A program made the position numbers and the translations under genes. From positions 74,630,756-74,690,755 of the forward strand of contig CM060731.1 of the NCBI GenBank assembly GCA_030704615.1: DNA of 60,000 nt, read 5' to 3'. Positions 1-8,644 of this stretch are shown in pieces; within the stretch, counting starts at the first letter, position 1; each line of letters begins with the position of its first letter. The stretch comes from Takakia lepidozioides. Taxonomy: Eukaryota > Streptophyta > Takakiopsida > Takakiales > Takakiaceae. The notes under the pieces were generated by a model, which was not told where the DNA came from, did not search any database, and was given only the letters and a program-made list of their open reading frames with translations.

Positions 1-1164
1 GGGAAGAAGGTGATTACGACACTGGCACTCGTCCATTCATTTGCTTGGGTGTTTTCAAATGCGGTGCCGCATTCGGTTTCTAATCGTTTTCCCCCTGTGT
101 ATGCAGACGAAGCAGTTCGATGCATACTGCTTTGTGAAGGAAACTCCACCTTTGCTTTCCGGAAGGAGGGAGGAAAGGTTGACCCGAACTGCGACCCACT
201 CGATTACGACGTTCTGTTCAACAACGTTCCCAAGGAACTTCTCCCTCATAGCCTCACTTCAACGGAACCCCTGCGGTACTCACGGACTCGGAGCCCTGCC
301 TTCATTCAGACAATTATGGAGACATGCACAGACGTGGAGGGCACAGTGCTCGACCTCATCTGTGGGACAGGTATGCAGAATCTTGATCTCTGCTGTTCTG
401 CAAATTCTCGTTAGGATGTAGTTCGCAACATCTGAAGCGCCATGTGGTAATGTGTGGATGGCATTGTAACAGGTGCCTCAATGTGGGCTGGGCGGTTTTC
501 CGACCGGCACCTCTTTGCCTACGAGGAGGATTCATCCGTGTGGGGATCCCATCTGGAGGGGCTGCAACGGAATGTGAAGGCTCCCGACAGAGCGGAAGTC
601 TCCTCGGATTCGTCGGAGTCCGAGGAAGACACAGTGGACATTGATGCAGAGGAGAAACCCGGAATACGAGTGAGTGCAAACATTGTAAGTTTGCAAAGCC
701 TTCTGGGTCATTTATGTCAAAGGAATTTCCCGACTGTGGTTCTCATTAGTCTCGTTGATGATTGTCATGTGCAGGATTGCAGGGTCCGGGTCGAAACATG
801 TAGGGCCTACACTTCCTGCCAGGAAGAATGTCCCGTTCTTTGCGAGGGCCGACTTCATGACGAGCCGGTGAGGGACTACTCCCTTCCTAGTTATGCAGCT
901 AAACTCGCAAATACAGCGATTAGAAGAAGTGAGAATCCCAGTAAAGTAGAGCAGATTTTGGAGAGGGCTAGGGAGGACAGAAGGATAAGGAAAGAGTTGG
1001 CAGCAGCTCAGACAGGTAGACGGGTACGAAAGTACATATGTGATTCAGCGGATGAGAGCGACGCAGACAGGGAGGAAGACGACCCAACGGAGGTGAGATG
1101 GACAGTTCCGCAAGGGGAAGATGGGATTTTCGAAAGCCTGGCCAACGAGCAGTCCTGGAGATGA
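1..1164 (+). CDS. C-terminal part of a beta-class DNA methyltransferase-like gene (5' end outside window)
   Basis: Exons that obey GT-AG are 107-370, 473-669 and 775-1164. Introns are 371-472 and 670-774; the latter is 105 nt, so the frame stays open through it. Bases 1-9, before a GTGATT donor, look like the end of an earlier exon. The exon at 107-370 ends in a SAM-binding motif I, GTVLDLICGTG (from 340), preceded by the helix RSPAFIQTIMETC. After the intron it continues ASMWAGR and then an acidic YEED, the order expected for motifs I-II of N6-adenine/N4-cytosine (beta-class) methyltransferases. The rest is charged (KVEQILERAREDRRIRKEL) with an acidic tail. The frame used stops at 1162. A one-base shift near the GGGG run at 1114 would give an acidic tail ending at TAA 1238-1240. 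Two frames are open at 107-170, so the exon's first residues are uncertain. It is probably a relative of the gene at 55545-59983, but the two share no overlapping part that would prove it. Substrate and activity are unknown. Confidence 0.55.
59..72. repeat. Intronic ATGCGG/CCGCAT palindrome
   Basis: ATGCGGTGCCGCAT lies inside the putative first intron (10-106) of the methyltransferase-like gene. It has the same core as the array at 1426-2107. Confidence 0.8.
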
Positions 1165-1425
1165 GAGAGGCACTGAGGGGGTGGAGGAGGAGCAGGACAG
1201 TCTAGAACAGGATGAGGATTCCGATGATTTTCAAGATTAATAGAATTTTAATGAAGTCTCTGTAAATGTAAATTCTCTTCCAGAGTATATAAAAGAAAAT
1301 TCTGCCCGACATTCGTGACCCCTCTCCAGTGTGCATTCCAGCCACACAATCGCCCAAACCAGGACGCTCCCAAAATCAGAAATGGGTCAGGGCATTTCCA
1401 AAATTTTGGCAACTCTAAGAACCTC

Positions 1426-2107
1426 TTTTGGAAATGCGGCACCGCATTTCCAAAACAGGGGAGGGACTAATTTTTCCATTTCAATGTTGGCATAGTAAAA
1501 AGTAATCTGAATTGGGAATGCGGTGCCGCATTTCCAAAATTTCCTTTGTCCACACGCCAGTTTTGGCCTCTCCGCTCATTGCATGGATGCCACCACGCTT
1601 ACAGAGGTCGAACAAGGAGGTCGAACAAGGAGGCCGACATGGCGGGATTGAAATGCGGTGCCGCATTCCATATTGGGGATGGTCGTTGTTCGAACTGCAG
1701 GCCCCATCAGCAAAAATTGGCACCGCATTCCATTGTAAAAAAAAAGTCGATGACGGACATGGAAATGCGGCGCCGCATTTCCAGAACGGACATCGCAATT
1801 TGTCCATTTGCAGACCCTCTCTCGGAAATGCGGTAACGCATTCCATCGCGCTGGTCGGAAATAGGTGCACTTTTCGAAGTGTTGGACGGAAATGCGGCAC
1901 CGCATTCCCTTGTCCAAAAAGAAGTTTCCATTGCCAAGCTGGAAATGCGTCGCCGCATTTGCAATGCCAACCTCGTTTTCTGATCAATTTATAGACCCGT
2001 GTTGGTATTTCGTGTACCTGGACGGAAATGATGCACCGCATTTTCTTGTCCCACATGGAAATGCGGTGCCGCATTTCGATGTCCGACATGGAAATGCGGT
2101 GCCGCAT
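1426..2107. repeat. Array of about 11 dispersed GGAAATGCGG-NN-CCGCATTTCC palindromes
   Basis: Copies or near copies centre at about 1440, 1524, 1659, 1725 (half-site), 1771, 1834, 1898, 1951, 2034, 2067 and 2098. The best are 1426-1455 (14-bp perfect arms around CA) and 1761-1782 (22-bp perfect palindrome with a GGCGCC centre). The two central bases vary (TG, CA, CG, TA) while the arms stay complementary. Several copies share the left flank GACATGG or GGACGG. Spacing is irregular (about 31-135 bp) and the intervening sequence is unique, so this is neither a simple satellite nor a CRISPR array. A further copy with one changed arm base lies at 2474-2491. Short open frames across the array only reflect the repeated palindrome and are not taken as genes. 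Confidence 0.9.
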
Positions 2108-2559
2108 GTCCGACATAAATACATTCCGACACGCCGACTCTGGTATATTCTTGACACATGACTCACATACCGGTTACTGCTTTATTCACCAGACAGACAA
2201 ATTGTAGAAATGAGACATCAAATTGTAAACAGTGGGCCAAATCCGAGAGTTATTCAACAATGAAACACAGTCATACAGAAGTGAGGTACATTCCAGGGCA
2301 CACTCCAGGGCACATTTAAATTTCCCCCGTACAGGATCCTGGACCGATGAAGATTGGCTGCTGCATGAATGTAGCCGTTTCAGTTTCCTACCCTGCCATG
2401 CAAACTATGGGCAGTCACTGCCAGGTGGGCCGATAGCCACTGGACACGACGAAGTCCATCCCCTCTTCGATGTAAATGCGGCGCCGAATTTCCATCCGGG
2501 GGGATGGACTTCGGTGGCAGATCTCAAACTATAACTTGTTGATGAGAAAGATGTATGGT

Positions 2560-3301
2560 TCATCCACCGCTGGCGTGATGAACACGTTCCACCTCCGTCG
2601 GTGGGTACGTGTGACCCAGATGCTCCATTTTGGAGGCCGGACTGCTCTTCCGCTTCGTATCTTTTCCAAAATCTAAGGGCTTCGTAGCTGTCCGCAAGGT
2701 CATCGGCATCCAAGTCGTCCTCAGGTCCTCCTTTGCAAGGATGCCGTGCTTCCGGAACCGGGACGACTGCCCCTTTGGAGGCATCGATTATGCAATGTAT
2801 TCGGCCACATCGGGAGACATTGTTATCTGGTACACAGATTACACAGAAGATACTGGTTCGATTGTGGAAACATTGGTGGCTTTTGAGTATATCGTAGGCC
2901 ACTACGCCTTCGAGCGGGGTGACGATCTTGGTTGAGGAGTCCGTGGCTCCTGCGCATCCTCGATTCCGATTTTCCCAGCTACGACGGTCACCCATGCAGA
3001 AGAAGGCGCACTGCTATGCTGTTGCGGTGGAACTGCTGCCACTGGACGTGGGTGGACTCCATCGGAGAGACCTATTCCTCGAGGAGTGCGCTCCTCTTCT
3101 CCATTGTATGGGGACATTCGCATTGGTGTGGACGACGAAAACGTGAAGATTTCCATATTCGATGGTGGTATGATTGAAGGGCAGGACATTGTGGTGAACA
3201 TCACTAGGGGCGGTACAACGGCTGCAATCGACTTTACATGGAGGAGCCCCAGGACTCATGAGCTAGTTCTGAGAGCAGTCGAAGTCCCATTGACAACGTG
3301 A
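2560..3301 (+). CDS. Hypothetical plus-strand gene fragment, not recognised
   Basis: One frame is open at 2630-2932, has a TGA at 2933, then continues open to a TGA at 3299-3301. The last part reads like real protein (DIRIGVDDENVKISIFDGG, then DIVVNITRGG). An AATAAA signal follows 84 nt after the last stop. The stop at 2933 could lie in an intron or be a lesion; no convincing splice pair was chosen. Minus-strand frames at 2405-2995 and 2902-3204 are also open, and coding on that strand cannot be excluded. No family was recognised. Confidence 0.3.
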
Positions 3302-3384
3302 CTTGTATTCAGTAGGCACAGGGCTCAAGATTTGAGGGCACAATCAGCACAGTAGACGTGCTTCAAATGCAATTCATGTGGATC

Positions 3385-3390
3385 AATAAA
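3385..3390 (+). terminator. Possible polyadenylation signal
   Basis: AATAAA followed by a T-rich stretch, downstream of the last stop codon of the hypothetical gene ending at 3301. Confidence 0.35.
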
Positions 3391-3680
3391 AACCTCATTG
3401 TGCCCTCTTTTTATTCTATTCTGTGTCCATCCGAGAATGCGTCATTGCTCATTTCGTTTGGGATTGGGAGTGTGGGTGAATTTTGCAAATGGCTGGTAGG
3501 CTGAAAATGGGCCCCCATTGTACAGAGCAGTACCACCCTACCATTCGCGAAACATTGCCTTTCAATATATAATTCTAAATAACATTGCCGAACCTCCTTC
3601 ATCGGGAGGTCCTTCTCCCCCTATGACCGTGGCACCCTAAACCCTATTCCCGCGGACACTCATTTCCGGAAAATAGTGCT

Positions 3681-3747
3681 GCTCATGTTTTTTTCCACAC
3701 TTACGACTCTGCTCATGGCTCATGCCGCTCATGGCTCATGGCTCATG
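3681..3747. repeat. GCTCATG heptamer repeat
   Basis: Six copies of GCTCATG, five of them nearly back to back at 3711-3747. They end just before the 5' breakpoint of the truncated retrotransposon at about 3757. Apart from this repeat and the poly(A) signal, nothing is recognised between 3302 and 3756. Confidence 0.85.
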
Positions 3748-3756
3748 AAATAGCAG

Positions 3757-4677
3757 CCCCCCTGAGTTGTTGCCTCTCTCAGCAATTCGAGGGTATCAAA
3801 AGGCCTTGCCAGCAGACATTACCTTGTTGGAGGTGGATGATTTGGACCGGCATGGTGCCATTGACTTGGTGATAGCTGGATGGCCTTGTCAAGGACACTC
3901 TCCCGCAGGTCATGGGAATGGCTTGCATGATGCACGATCGCATTTGTTTTGGGAGATGTTGAGAGTATTGCGTGACTTGCAGACGAGGCAAGTGCAATCT
4001 CTAGCCTATATCTTGGAGAATATTCCTCTTATGGGGGATTCTTGGGCAAGGGTTATGGCCAGTGTGGCAAGGCTGCACGTGGCTGCCCCACTCGATTTAC
4101 CACTGCTAGAGGTGGACGGTCATCATGTCGCACCCTCTGTGGTTGCCTCCCTTGGTCCAAAATGCCCTCAACTGTGAGATTGGGTGGCTGTTGAATGGAA
4201 TCGTATGCTCTCTTGAGCAGCTCTGGTGGTGCACGATTGGTTCACCACAATCGAGGTCGATGCGTTCGTGATCCCACCGCTGCTGCATCCAATAGCACCA
4301 CCAATCCAATCCAAGACCGCACCTGACGCTCATGAGCTTTCCCTCGTCTCATGCTTTTCGAGACAATGGTCCTGGGTTGATTTGGGACAGTGTGCTACAG
4401 CAATTGATGGAGCCCAATGCGGATGAGCGAGAGCGGGCAATGGGATTTGCCACGCGCACTACAGCTGTGCCAGCTCTGTCAGAGGCATCACGACACCAAG
4501 TGTTGGGTCAGGAAATGGATCTCAATTGCTTGACATGGGTCATTGGCTTGTGCATGGCTGAGCAACGGAGATTGCAAGCATTAGTGGCTACTTCTGCACT
4601 TCCATTGGATATTGCACCATCTCTGCCAACCGGGACGGTGGAGGCAGTGTGTGGGGTGAGCACAGGATCATGAGGTG
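3757..4677 (+). pseudogene. C5-cytosine DNA methyltransferase domain of gypsy element 1 (N-terminally truncated)
   Basis: The frame at 3767-4177 has motif IV, GWPCQGHSPAG, with the catalytic cysteine codon at 3887-3889. It also has motif VI, ENIPLMG (from 4016). A second frame at 4332-4673 holds motif IX/X-like sequence: RDNGPGLIWDSVLQQL, ERERAMGF, then LGQEMDLNCLTW. Known C5 enzymes transfer a methyl group from SAM to cytosine in DNA through the PCQ cysteine and the ENV glutamate; both residues are intact here. Motif I (SAM binding) is lost with the 5' truncation. The domain is split by a stop at 4175-4177 and a frame change, so it is not functional as it stands. In element 2 it sits between protease and RT, which shows it is part of the element and not a host gene hit by it. 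Confidence 0.88.
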
Positions 4678-5149
4678 CATGGCAGATATGGGATAAGATG
4701 CGCAAAGAGAGAGTCATTGGATCTCTCAAGCAGCAGTATGAGGAGTGGGGAGAGCCATGGACTGAAAATCAGTTGGAGGCCAAGGTGGCCAATGTTTTTG
4801 AAGAGGTTGAGAAAGTTCTTTCCCTAGAGGATGTTCTCAAGGTGGCTATGGCGGAGCAAGTGGAGGCTACGTCACGGTCAGGGTGGGCGGATAAAGCCCA
4901 AGAGGTTGCTATCTAGCAACCAAAGGATGCGTCTCCTACTTCCAAGCCTGGTGTACCCAAGGTTGCAGTCACTGAGGACAATTGGGAACCAGATGTTGGA
5001 CCTATAGTCACCGGAGGAGAGAGACGGAGGATCCAGCGATTTCTAAGGGCTTATAGAAATTGCTTTGTCTTCGGTTTGAAGGATTTGGGGAGTTTGAAGG
5101 GCCAGGAGATTTGTATTGATTTGGCAAGTGATACGCCAATTTTGATTGA
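4678..5149 (+). pseudogene. Linker and RT N-terminal segment of gypsy element 1
   Basis: Open frame 4698-4913 is charged and probably helical (EEVEKVLSLEDVLKVAMAEQ). After a TAG, the same frame continues VAVTEDNWEPDVGPIVTGG and RRIQRFLRAYRNCF, which matches the start of the RT module in element 2 (from about 46080). The sequence breaks at about 5140, where the fingers and palm of RT are deleted. Confidence 0.7.
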
Positions 5150-7336
5150 TTAATTGATGATATCATCATCTTTAGTGCTACGATTGAGGAACACGAGAGA
5201 CACCTTCAGGTGGTGTTTGAGCGCTTGAAAGCGCATAGGTTGAAATTGCACCCTGGGAAGTGCAAGTTCTTCCACAACCAGATTGAGTATCTGGGCCACA
5301 TGATATACCCTGGAGGATTGGGTGTTCAAAAGACGAAGGTGGAGGCCATTGCCTGCATTCCACGCCCCATTGATGTTAGCAGAGTTCGTGCTTTCATGAG
5401 GTTGGCAAACTACTATCGACGGTTTGTCAAGGGGTTTAGCAGCATTGCAAAGGCTCTTACCAAGTTGACCAAGGTGGGTCAGGAGTGGCAGTGGGAGGAG
5501 GAGCAAGAGGAAGCCTTTGAGGAACTCAAGGCTCGATTGACTTCTGCACCTATTCTGAGGCGGCCTATTCGGGGGCGGTCTTTCCAGCTACATATGGATT
5601 GGAGTATGCTGGGGATTGGAGCAGTGCTCACACAGGTGGATGATGAGGGAAAAGAGTTCGTAGTGGTATATGTTAGCCGCTCGAACAATGATGCCGAGGC
5701 GAAGTATAGTTCCTATGAAGGGGAGTGTCTAGCTGCAGTATGGGCAGTGGCACATTTTAGATGCTACCTCTATGGCAATCTCTTCACCCTTGTCACGGAT
5801 CACCAACCATTTAAGTGGTTGATGGAGTCAGACAAGCTTACAGGGAAGCTTGCACAGTGGGCACTTATGCTTCAAGAATACGACTTCCAGGTGGTGCATC
5901 GAGCCAGAATAGTCAACCGGGATGCGGATGGATTGAGTCGCAATCCATGCACAAGTGAGCTTGATGATACAGGAGCTCGTTGGCATGGTGAGACAAACGA
6001 GGATATGGTGCCAGGATGGCATGCATCTGCCTTTTTATGCATTCTAGCAATGGGAGCTCAAGCTGGTCCATCCCATGCGATTGGTCATAGAGATAGTGTG
6101 CATGACGAGCCAGAGATCAGTGAGGAGCTTGGTGGTGCTAAGGATATACATGAAGATGCAGCAGTGTTGGCCTACCTTTGTACTAGAGAGACAACAGTCA
6201 GTGTGACTGCTAAGGAGAGAGATCGGATCCTACAACGAGCCAAGAGGTTCAAGTGGGAGGGGACTCACCTACTCCGAGTATGGGAGGATGGACAAGTGAG
6301 GATTGCACCTCATCCAACACAACGAGAGCGATTGGTACGCCATGCCCATGAGGAGTTGGGACATTTTGGGGTGCGGCGTACTCATAGTTTGCTGCAAGGA
6401 CAGTATTGGTGGCGGGGCATGCACACGGATGTGCAACAGTTAGTGGCAAGGTGCATGGTGTGTGATAGAGTACGGACTTCTTTCAATGCACTTACTCCAC
6501 AATTGCATCATTTACCCATTATGGGTTTGGGCTATCGTTGGAGTCTTGACTTCGCAGGCCCATTGCCACTAACGATTCGCCATAACAAGTATGTGCTGGT
6601 AATGGTGGAACATTTCTCCAAATGGATTGTACTGGTGGCATTGCCTGACAAGGCAAGTGAGGGGGCTGCGTATGCATTCTTAGATCGAGTGCTTAGCCAA
6701 TTTGGTGCTCCAGCCAAGGTACTCACGGACCAGGGGAGAGAGTTATTGGAGGAGTTTCAGGCTTTGTGTGAGCAAGCCTTGATAGATCACCGCACTACTT
6801 CTCGAGATCATCCCGAGGCTGATGGCTTGGCCGAGAGGGTTGTGCAAACAGTCAAGCGAGGCTTGCGCAAGTATGGCTTGCAGAAGGGACACTTGGGAGA
6901 TTGGGACCTTCAGATCCCTTGGTTGGCCATGGGTTACAGGTTTAGCAAGCAAGCATCACTTGCCTTGTTCTCGCCTTATTTCCTTCTCTTTGGCCGAGAG
7001 CCAGATTTGCCTGCATCTATTCGCAGGGTGACTGCAGTAGTCCTCAACCTTGATGATCCGGATGTGTGGACACAAGCATGTGCCCAACGGGCAAAGTTGT
7101 TCCAGAGAGTCATGCCTATGGCTTTTGAGAACCTTGCTATTGCCCAACACCGAGACACATTGAGGTACGCCACTATACGTGGAGGGGGACATCGGCCAGG
7201 TGTTTGGCATTTCCATCCTGGGGACTATGTGTATCTGCAGCAGACAGCGCCTACGACCTTGGATGTCACAGCAAGTCGTGTGATTCTAAGGGTCCGGGAG
7301 GTGTTGCCTTCAAGAGTGTTGATTCTGGAGGGTTGA
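5150..7336 (+). CDS. Pol remnant: RT C-terminus, RNase H and integrase of gypsy element 1
   Basis: The frame is open from 5150 to the TGA at 7334-7336. It starts at the RT catalytic strand (IDDIIIFS; the Y of YIDD is lost at the deletion), then RT thumb (GLANYYRRFVKGFS-like). RNase H shows LHMDWSMLGIGAVLTQ, YEGECLAAVW and TDHQPFKW with the acidic residues in place. Integrase shows an HHCC zinc site (RHAHEELGH, CMVCDRV) and D-D-E residues in WSLDFAGP, VLTDQGREL and DHPEADGLAERV. A C-terminal region with GDYVYLQQ follows. RT is incomplete, so replication in cis is not expected. The TGA after LILEG corresponds to TGG (Trp) in element 2, so a G-to-A change separates pol from the PHD finger. Confidence 0.92.
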   Translation, partial: LIDDIIIFSATIEEHERHLQVVFERLKAHRLKLHPGKCKFFHNQIEYLGHMIYPGGLGVQKTKVEAIACIPRPIDVSRVRAFMRLANYYRRFVKGFSSIAKALTKLTKVGQEWQWEEEQEEAFEELKARLTSAPILRRPIRGRSFQLHMDWSMLGIGAVLTQVDDEGKEFVVVYVSRSNNDAEAKYSSYEGECLAAVWAVAHFRCYLYGNLFTLVTDHQPFKWLMESDKLTGKLAQWALMLQEYDFQVVHRARIVNRDADGLSRNPCTSELDDTGARWHGETNEDMVPGWHASAFLCILAMGAQAGPSHAIGHRDSVHDEPEISEELGGAKDIHEDAAVLAYLCTRETTVSVTAKERDRILQRAKRFKWEGTHLLRVWEDGQVRIAPHPTQRERLVRHAHEELGHFGVRRTHSLLQGQYWWRGMHTDVQQLVARCMVCDRVRTSFNALTPQLHHLPIMGLGYRWSLDFAGPLPLTIRHNKYVLVMVEHFSKWIVLVALPDKASEGAAYAFLDRVLSQFGAPAKVLTDQGRELLEEFQALCEQALIDHRTTSRDHPEADGLAERVVQTVKRGLRKYGLQKGHLGDWDLQIPWLAMGYRFSKQASLALFSPYFLLFGREPDLPASIRRVTAVVLNLDDPDVWTQACAQRAKLFQRVMPMAFENLAIAQHRDTLRYATIRGGGHRPGVWHFHPGDYVYLQQTAPTTLDVTASRVILRVREVLPSRVLILEG

Positions 7337-7337
7337 G

Positions 7338-7604
7338 ATGGCATGGTATGAAAGGACCATGTGCGCAATTGTGCGCAATTGTGCGCCATGTCACCTTCCA
7401 CATGTGGATGGGAGGATAGATCCCAACCTTGCAGTGGTACCTGCAGGGTTGCGTTGCATGCTATGTGGGCATGCTGGTGGTGCCGCGACCATGTTGGTGT
7501 GTGACAAATGCTCAAGGGGGTGGCACATGGGATGCTTGACACCGCCACATGAAGAGGTTCCTAGTGGGGAATGGTTGTGTCCACGATGCCTTGGACAAAG
7601 GTAG
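7338..7604 (+). CDS. PHD zinc finger at the C-terminus of the gypsy element 1 polyprotein
   Basis: Cys4-His-Cys3 spacing is complete: CMLC, CDKC, HMGC, CPRC (about 7455-7589), with the conserved GWHMGCLTPP core and a Trp before the last CPRC pair. Just upstream, NCAPCHLP and VDGRIDP are shared with element 2, where this segment follows the integrase directly. PHD fingers usually bind histone H3 tails, so a role in choosing insertion chromatin or interacting with chromatin is an inference. The present start is only the first ATG after the TGA at 7334; in the parental element the finger was probably fused to integrase. Confidence 0.85.
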   Translation: MAWYERTMCAIVRNCAPCHLPHVDGRIDPNLAVVPAGLRCMLCGHAGGAATMLVCDKCSRGWHMGCLTPPHEEVPSGEWLCPRCLGQR

Positions 7605-7861
7605 TGGGGCATGACAGTGGCGAGGTTGACAAGTGATCCAAGGTCTAGCTAACGGGAGTTCGATGCCATGGACACCCAATTGAAGCCATGGATTGCAGGA
7701 AGGCGAGTAACGATGGGGCTACTTTTGCATCCGGCCTCTTGATCTATTGACTTCAGATAGTGGGACTTGGGCGATTGATGACCAAGCGATGATCTTATTG
7801 GGATGGATACTTCTCAGCTATCTGGTGTAAGAGGGACCTAATCACCGGCTAGGGGGGCGAT
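7605..7861 (+). other. Post-PHD tail and polypurine tract of gypsy element 1
   Basis: No gene. The sequence is homologous to 49143-49398 of element 2 and ends in AGGGGGGCGA just before the LTR, which fits the plus-strand priming polypurine tract. Confidence 0.6.
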
Positions 7862-8455
7862 TGTGGAATAGCTTTCTAGGATTGTGTGCTTAGATTGTGT
7901 GGTGGACAACGATGTATGTTGTGGCACGATGCTTAGATGCACGACAGCTGTCATGGTTTTAGTCATGGTTATCTAGAATTATCTACTTCTAGTTAACTAC
8001 GACATTTTAGATATTTATATTTATATTTTGTGTGTTGGGACTTCATTTGGTCTCATATACCAAGTGAGGTGTCAAGCCGCACTTGGGACATGGGGATGGG
8101 TTTTCCCCTTGTGAGGGTTGAGGAGGGCTCATCTTCTTGTAGTTGAGCCTCCATGAGCTTCTCTCACCTCCATAGCTCTAGGTATTGAGAGAGAGTGTGT
8201 TGGGGCTTTGTAGGGTGGATTCCCTTAGCAAGGGTGCCCTTGGCTTGACTTAGTTTATGTGATAGAGTGGATTTCCCTTGGAAGGACTAGGGCTTGTTCT
8301 TAGTGTGATTGCTTCATGCTTTGAGAGTTTTCATTGTCTTTCACTTCTCTCATTTCTCATCTCTTATCATTGTGGTATAGCTTTCTAGGATTGTGTGCTT
8401 AGATTGTATGGTGGACAACGATGTATGTTGTGGCACGATGCTTAGATGCACGACA
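7862..8455 (+). repeat. 3' LTR of gypsy element 1, with 85-bp direct repeats at both ends
   Basis: It begins TGTGGAATAGC directly after the polypurine tract. An 85-bp unit ending GCACGACA (7862-7946) recurs, nearly identical, at 8371-8455. The roughly 424-bp core between them is homologous, though diverged, to the core at 49483-49842. It contains the inverted repeat CCAAGTG/CACTTGG near 8060. Whether the LTR is the whole unit or just the 85-bp terminal copy cannot be settled without a 5' LTR. Confidence 0.7.
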
Positions 8456-8644
8456 ACTGCCCTTTATACACATGTCGATATGTCGTTGGCTAGTTGTAGT
8501 CGTGTAGTCATAAACACATATAGGAACATGACTACGTCACTAGAACTATCTGCCATGTGTCACAATGTCGTTGCTCAAATCGAAGTAATGTAGTGATAGC
8601 CGTGACTACATTTGTCCACATGTCATAATGTACATATACTGTGA
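8456..8644. other. Junction between gypsy element 1 and the CACTA element
   Basis: No gene. It has several short inverted motifs around GTAGTCATG/CATGACTAC. A CACTA terminal repeat would be expected near here but was not identified with confidence. Confidence 0.4.

Larger units (their letters stand above)
3757..8455 (+). mobile_element. Ty3/gypsy element 1 carrying a C5-cytosine methyltransferase and a PHD finger (5'-truncated)
   Basis: Order seen: C5-methyltransferase, linker, RT, RNase H, integrase, PHD finger, polypurine tract (AGGGGGGCGA, ending 7860), LTR-like 3' end. Similarity to element 2 (41700-49927) starts abruptly near 3757, inside the methyltransferase, so gag, protease and the 5' LTR are missing. 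Compared with element 2, about 470 bp of the RT palm (equivalent to about 46268-46733) is deleted at about 5140-5152. The rest of pol, from the RT catalytic strand to the integrase C-terminus, is one open frame of more than 700 codons. Capture of cytosine methyltransferases by retrotransposons is, from memory, reported for charophytes and dinoflagellates. Confidence 0.88.

Noticed and set aside
1426-2107. CRISPR-like array
   Set aside because: Repeats are palindromes with variable centres and very irregular spacing, in a eukaryotic transposon-rich setting; no cas genes.
1481-2166. Several overlapping open frames of 60-211 codons on both strands with recurring MRHRIS or GNAVPHF-like peptides
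   Set aside because: They are produced by the palindrome array, which reads similarly on both strands; no independent coding signal.
7862-8455. 85-bp repeats as a long target-site duplication around a nested insertion
   Set aside because: Target duplications of LTR or DNA transposons are 3-11 bp, and the same layout recurs in element 2.
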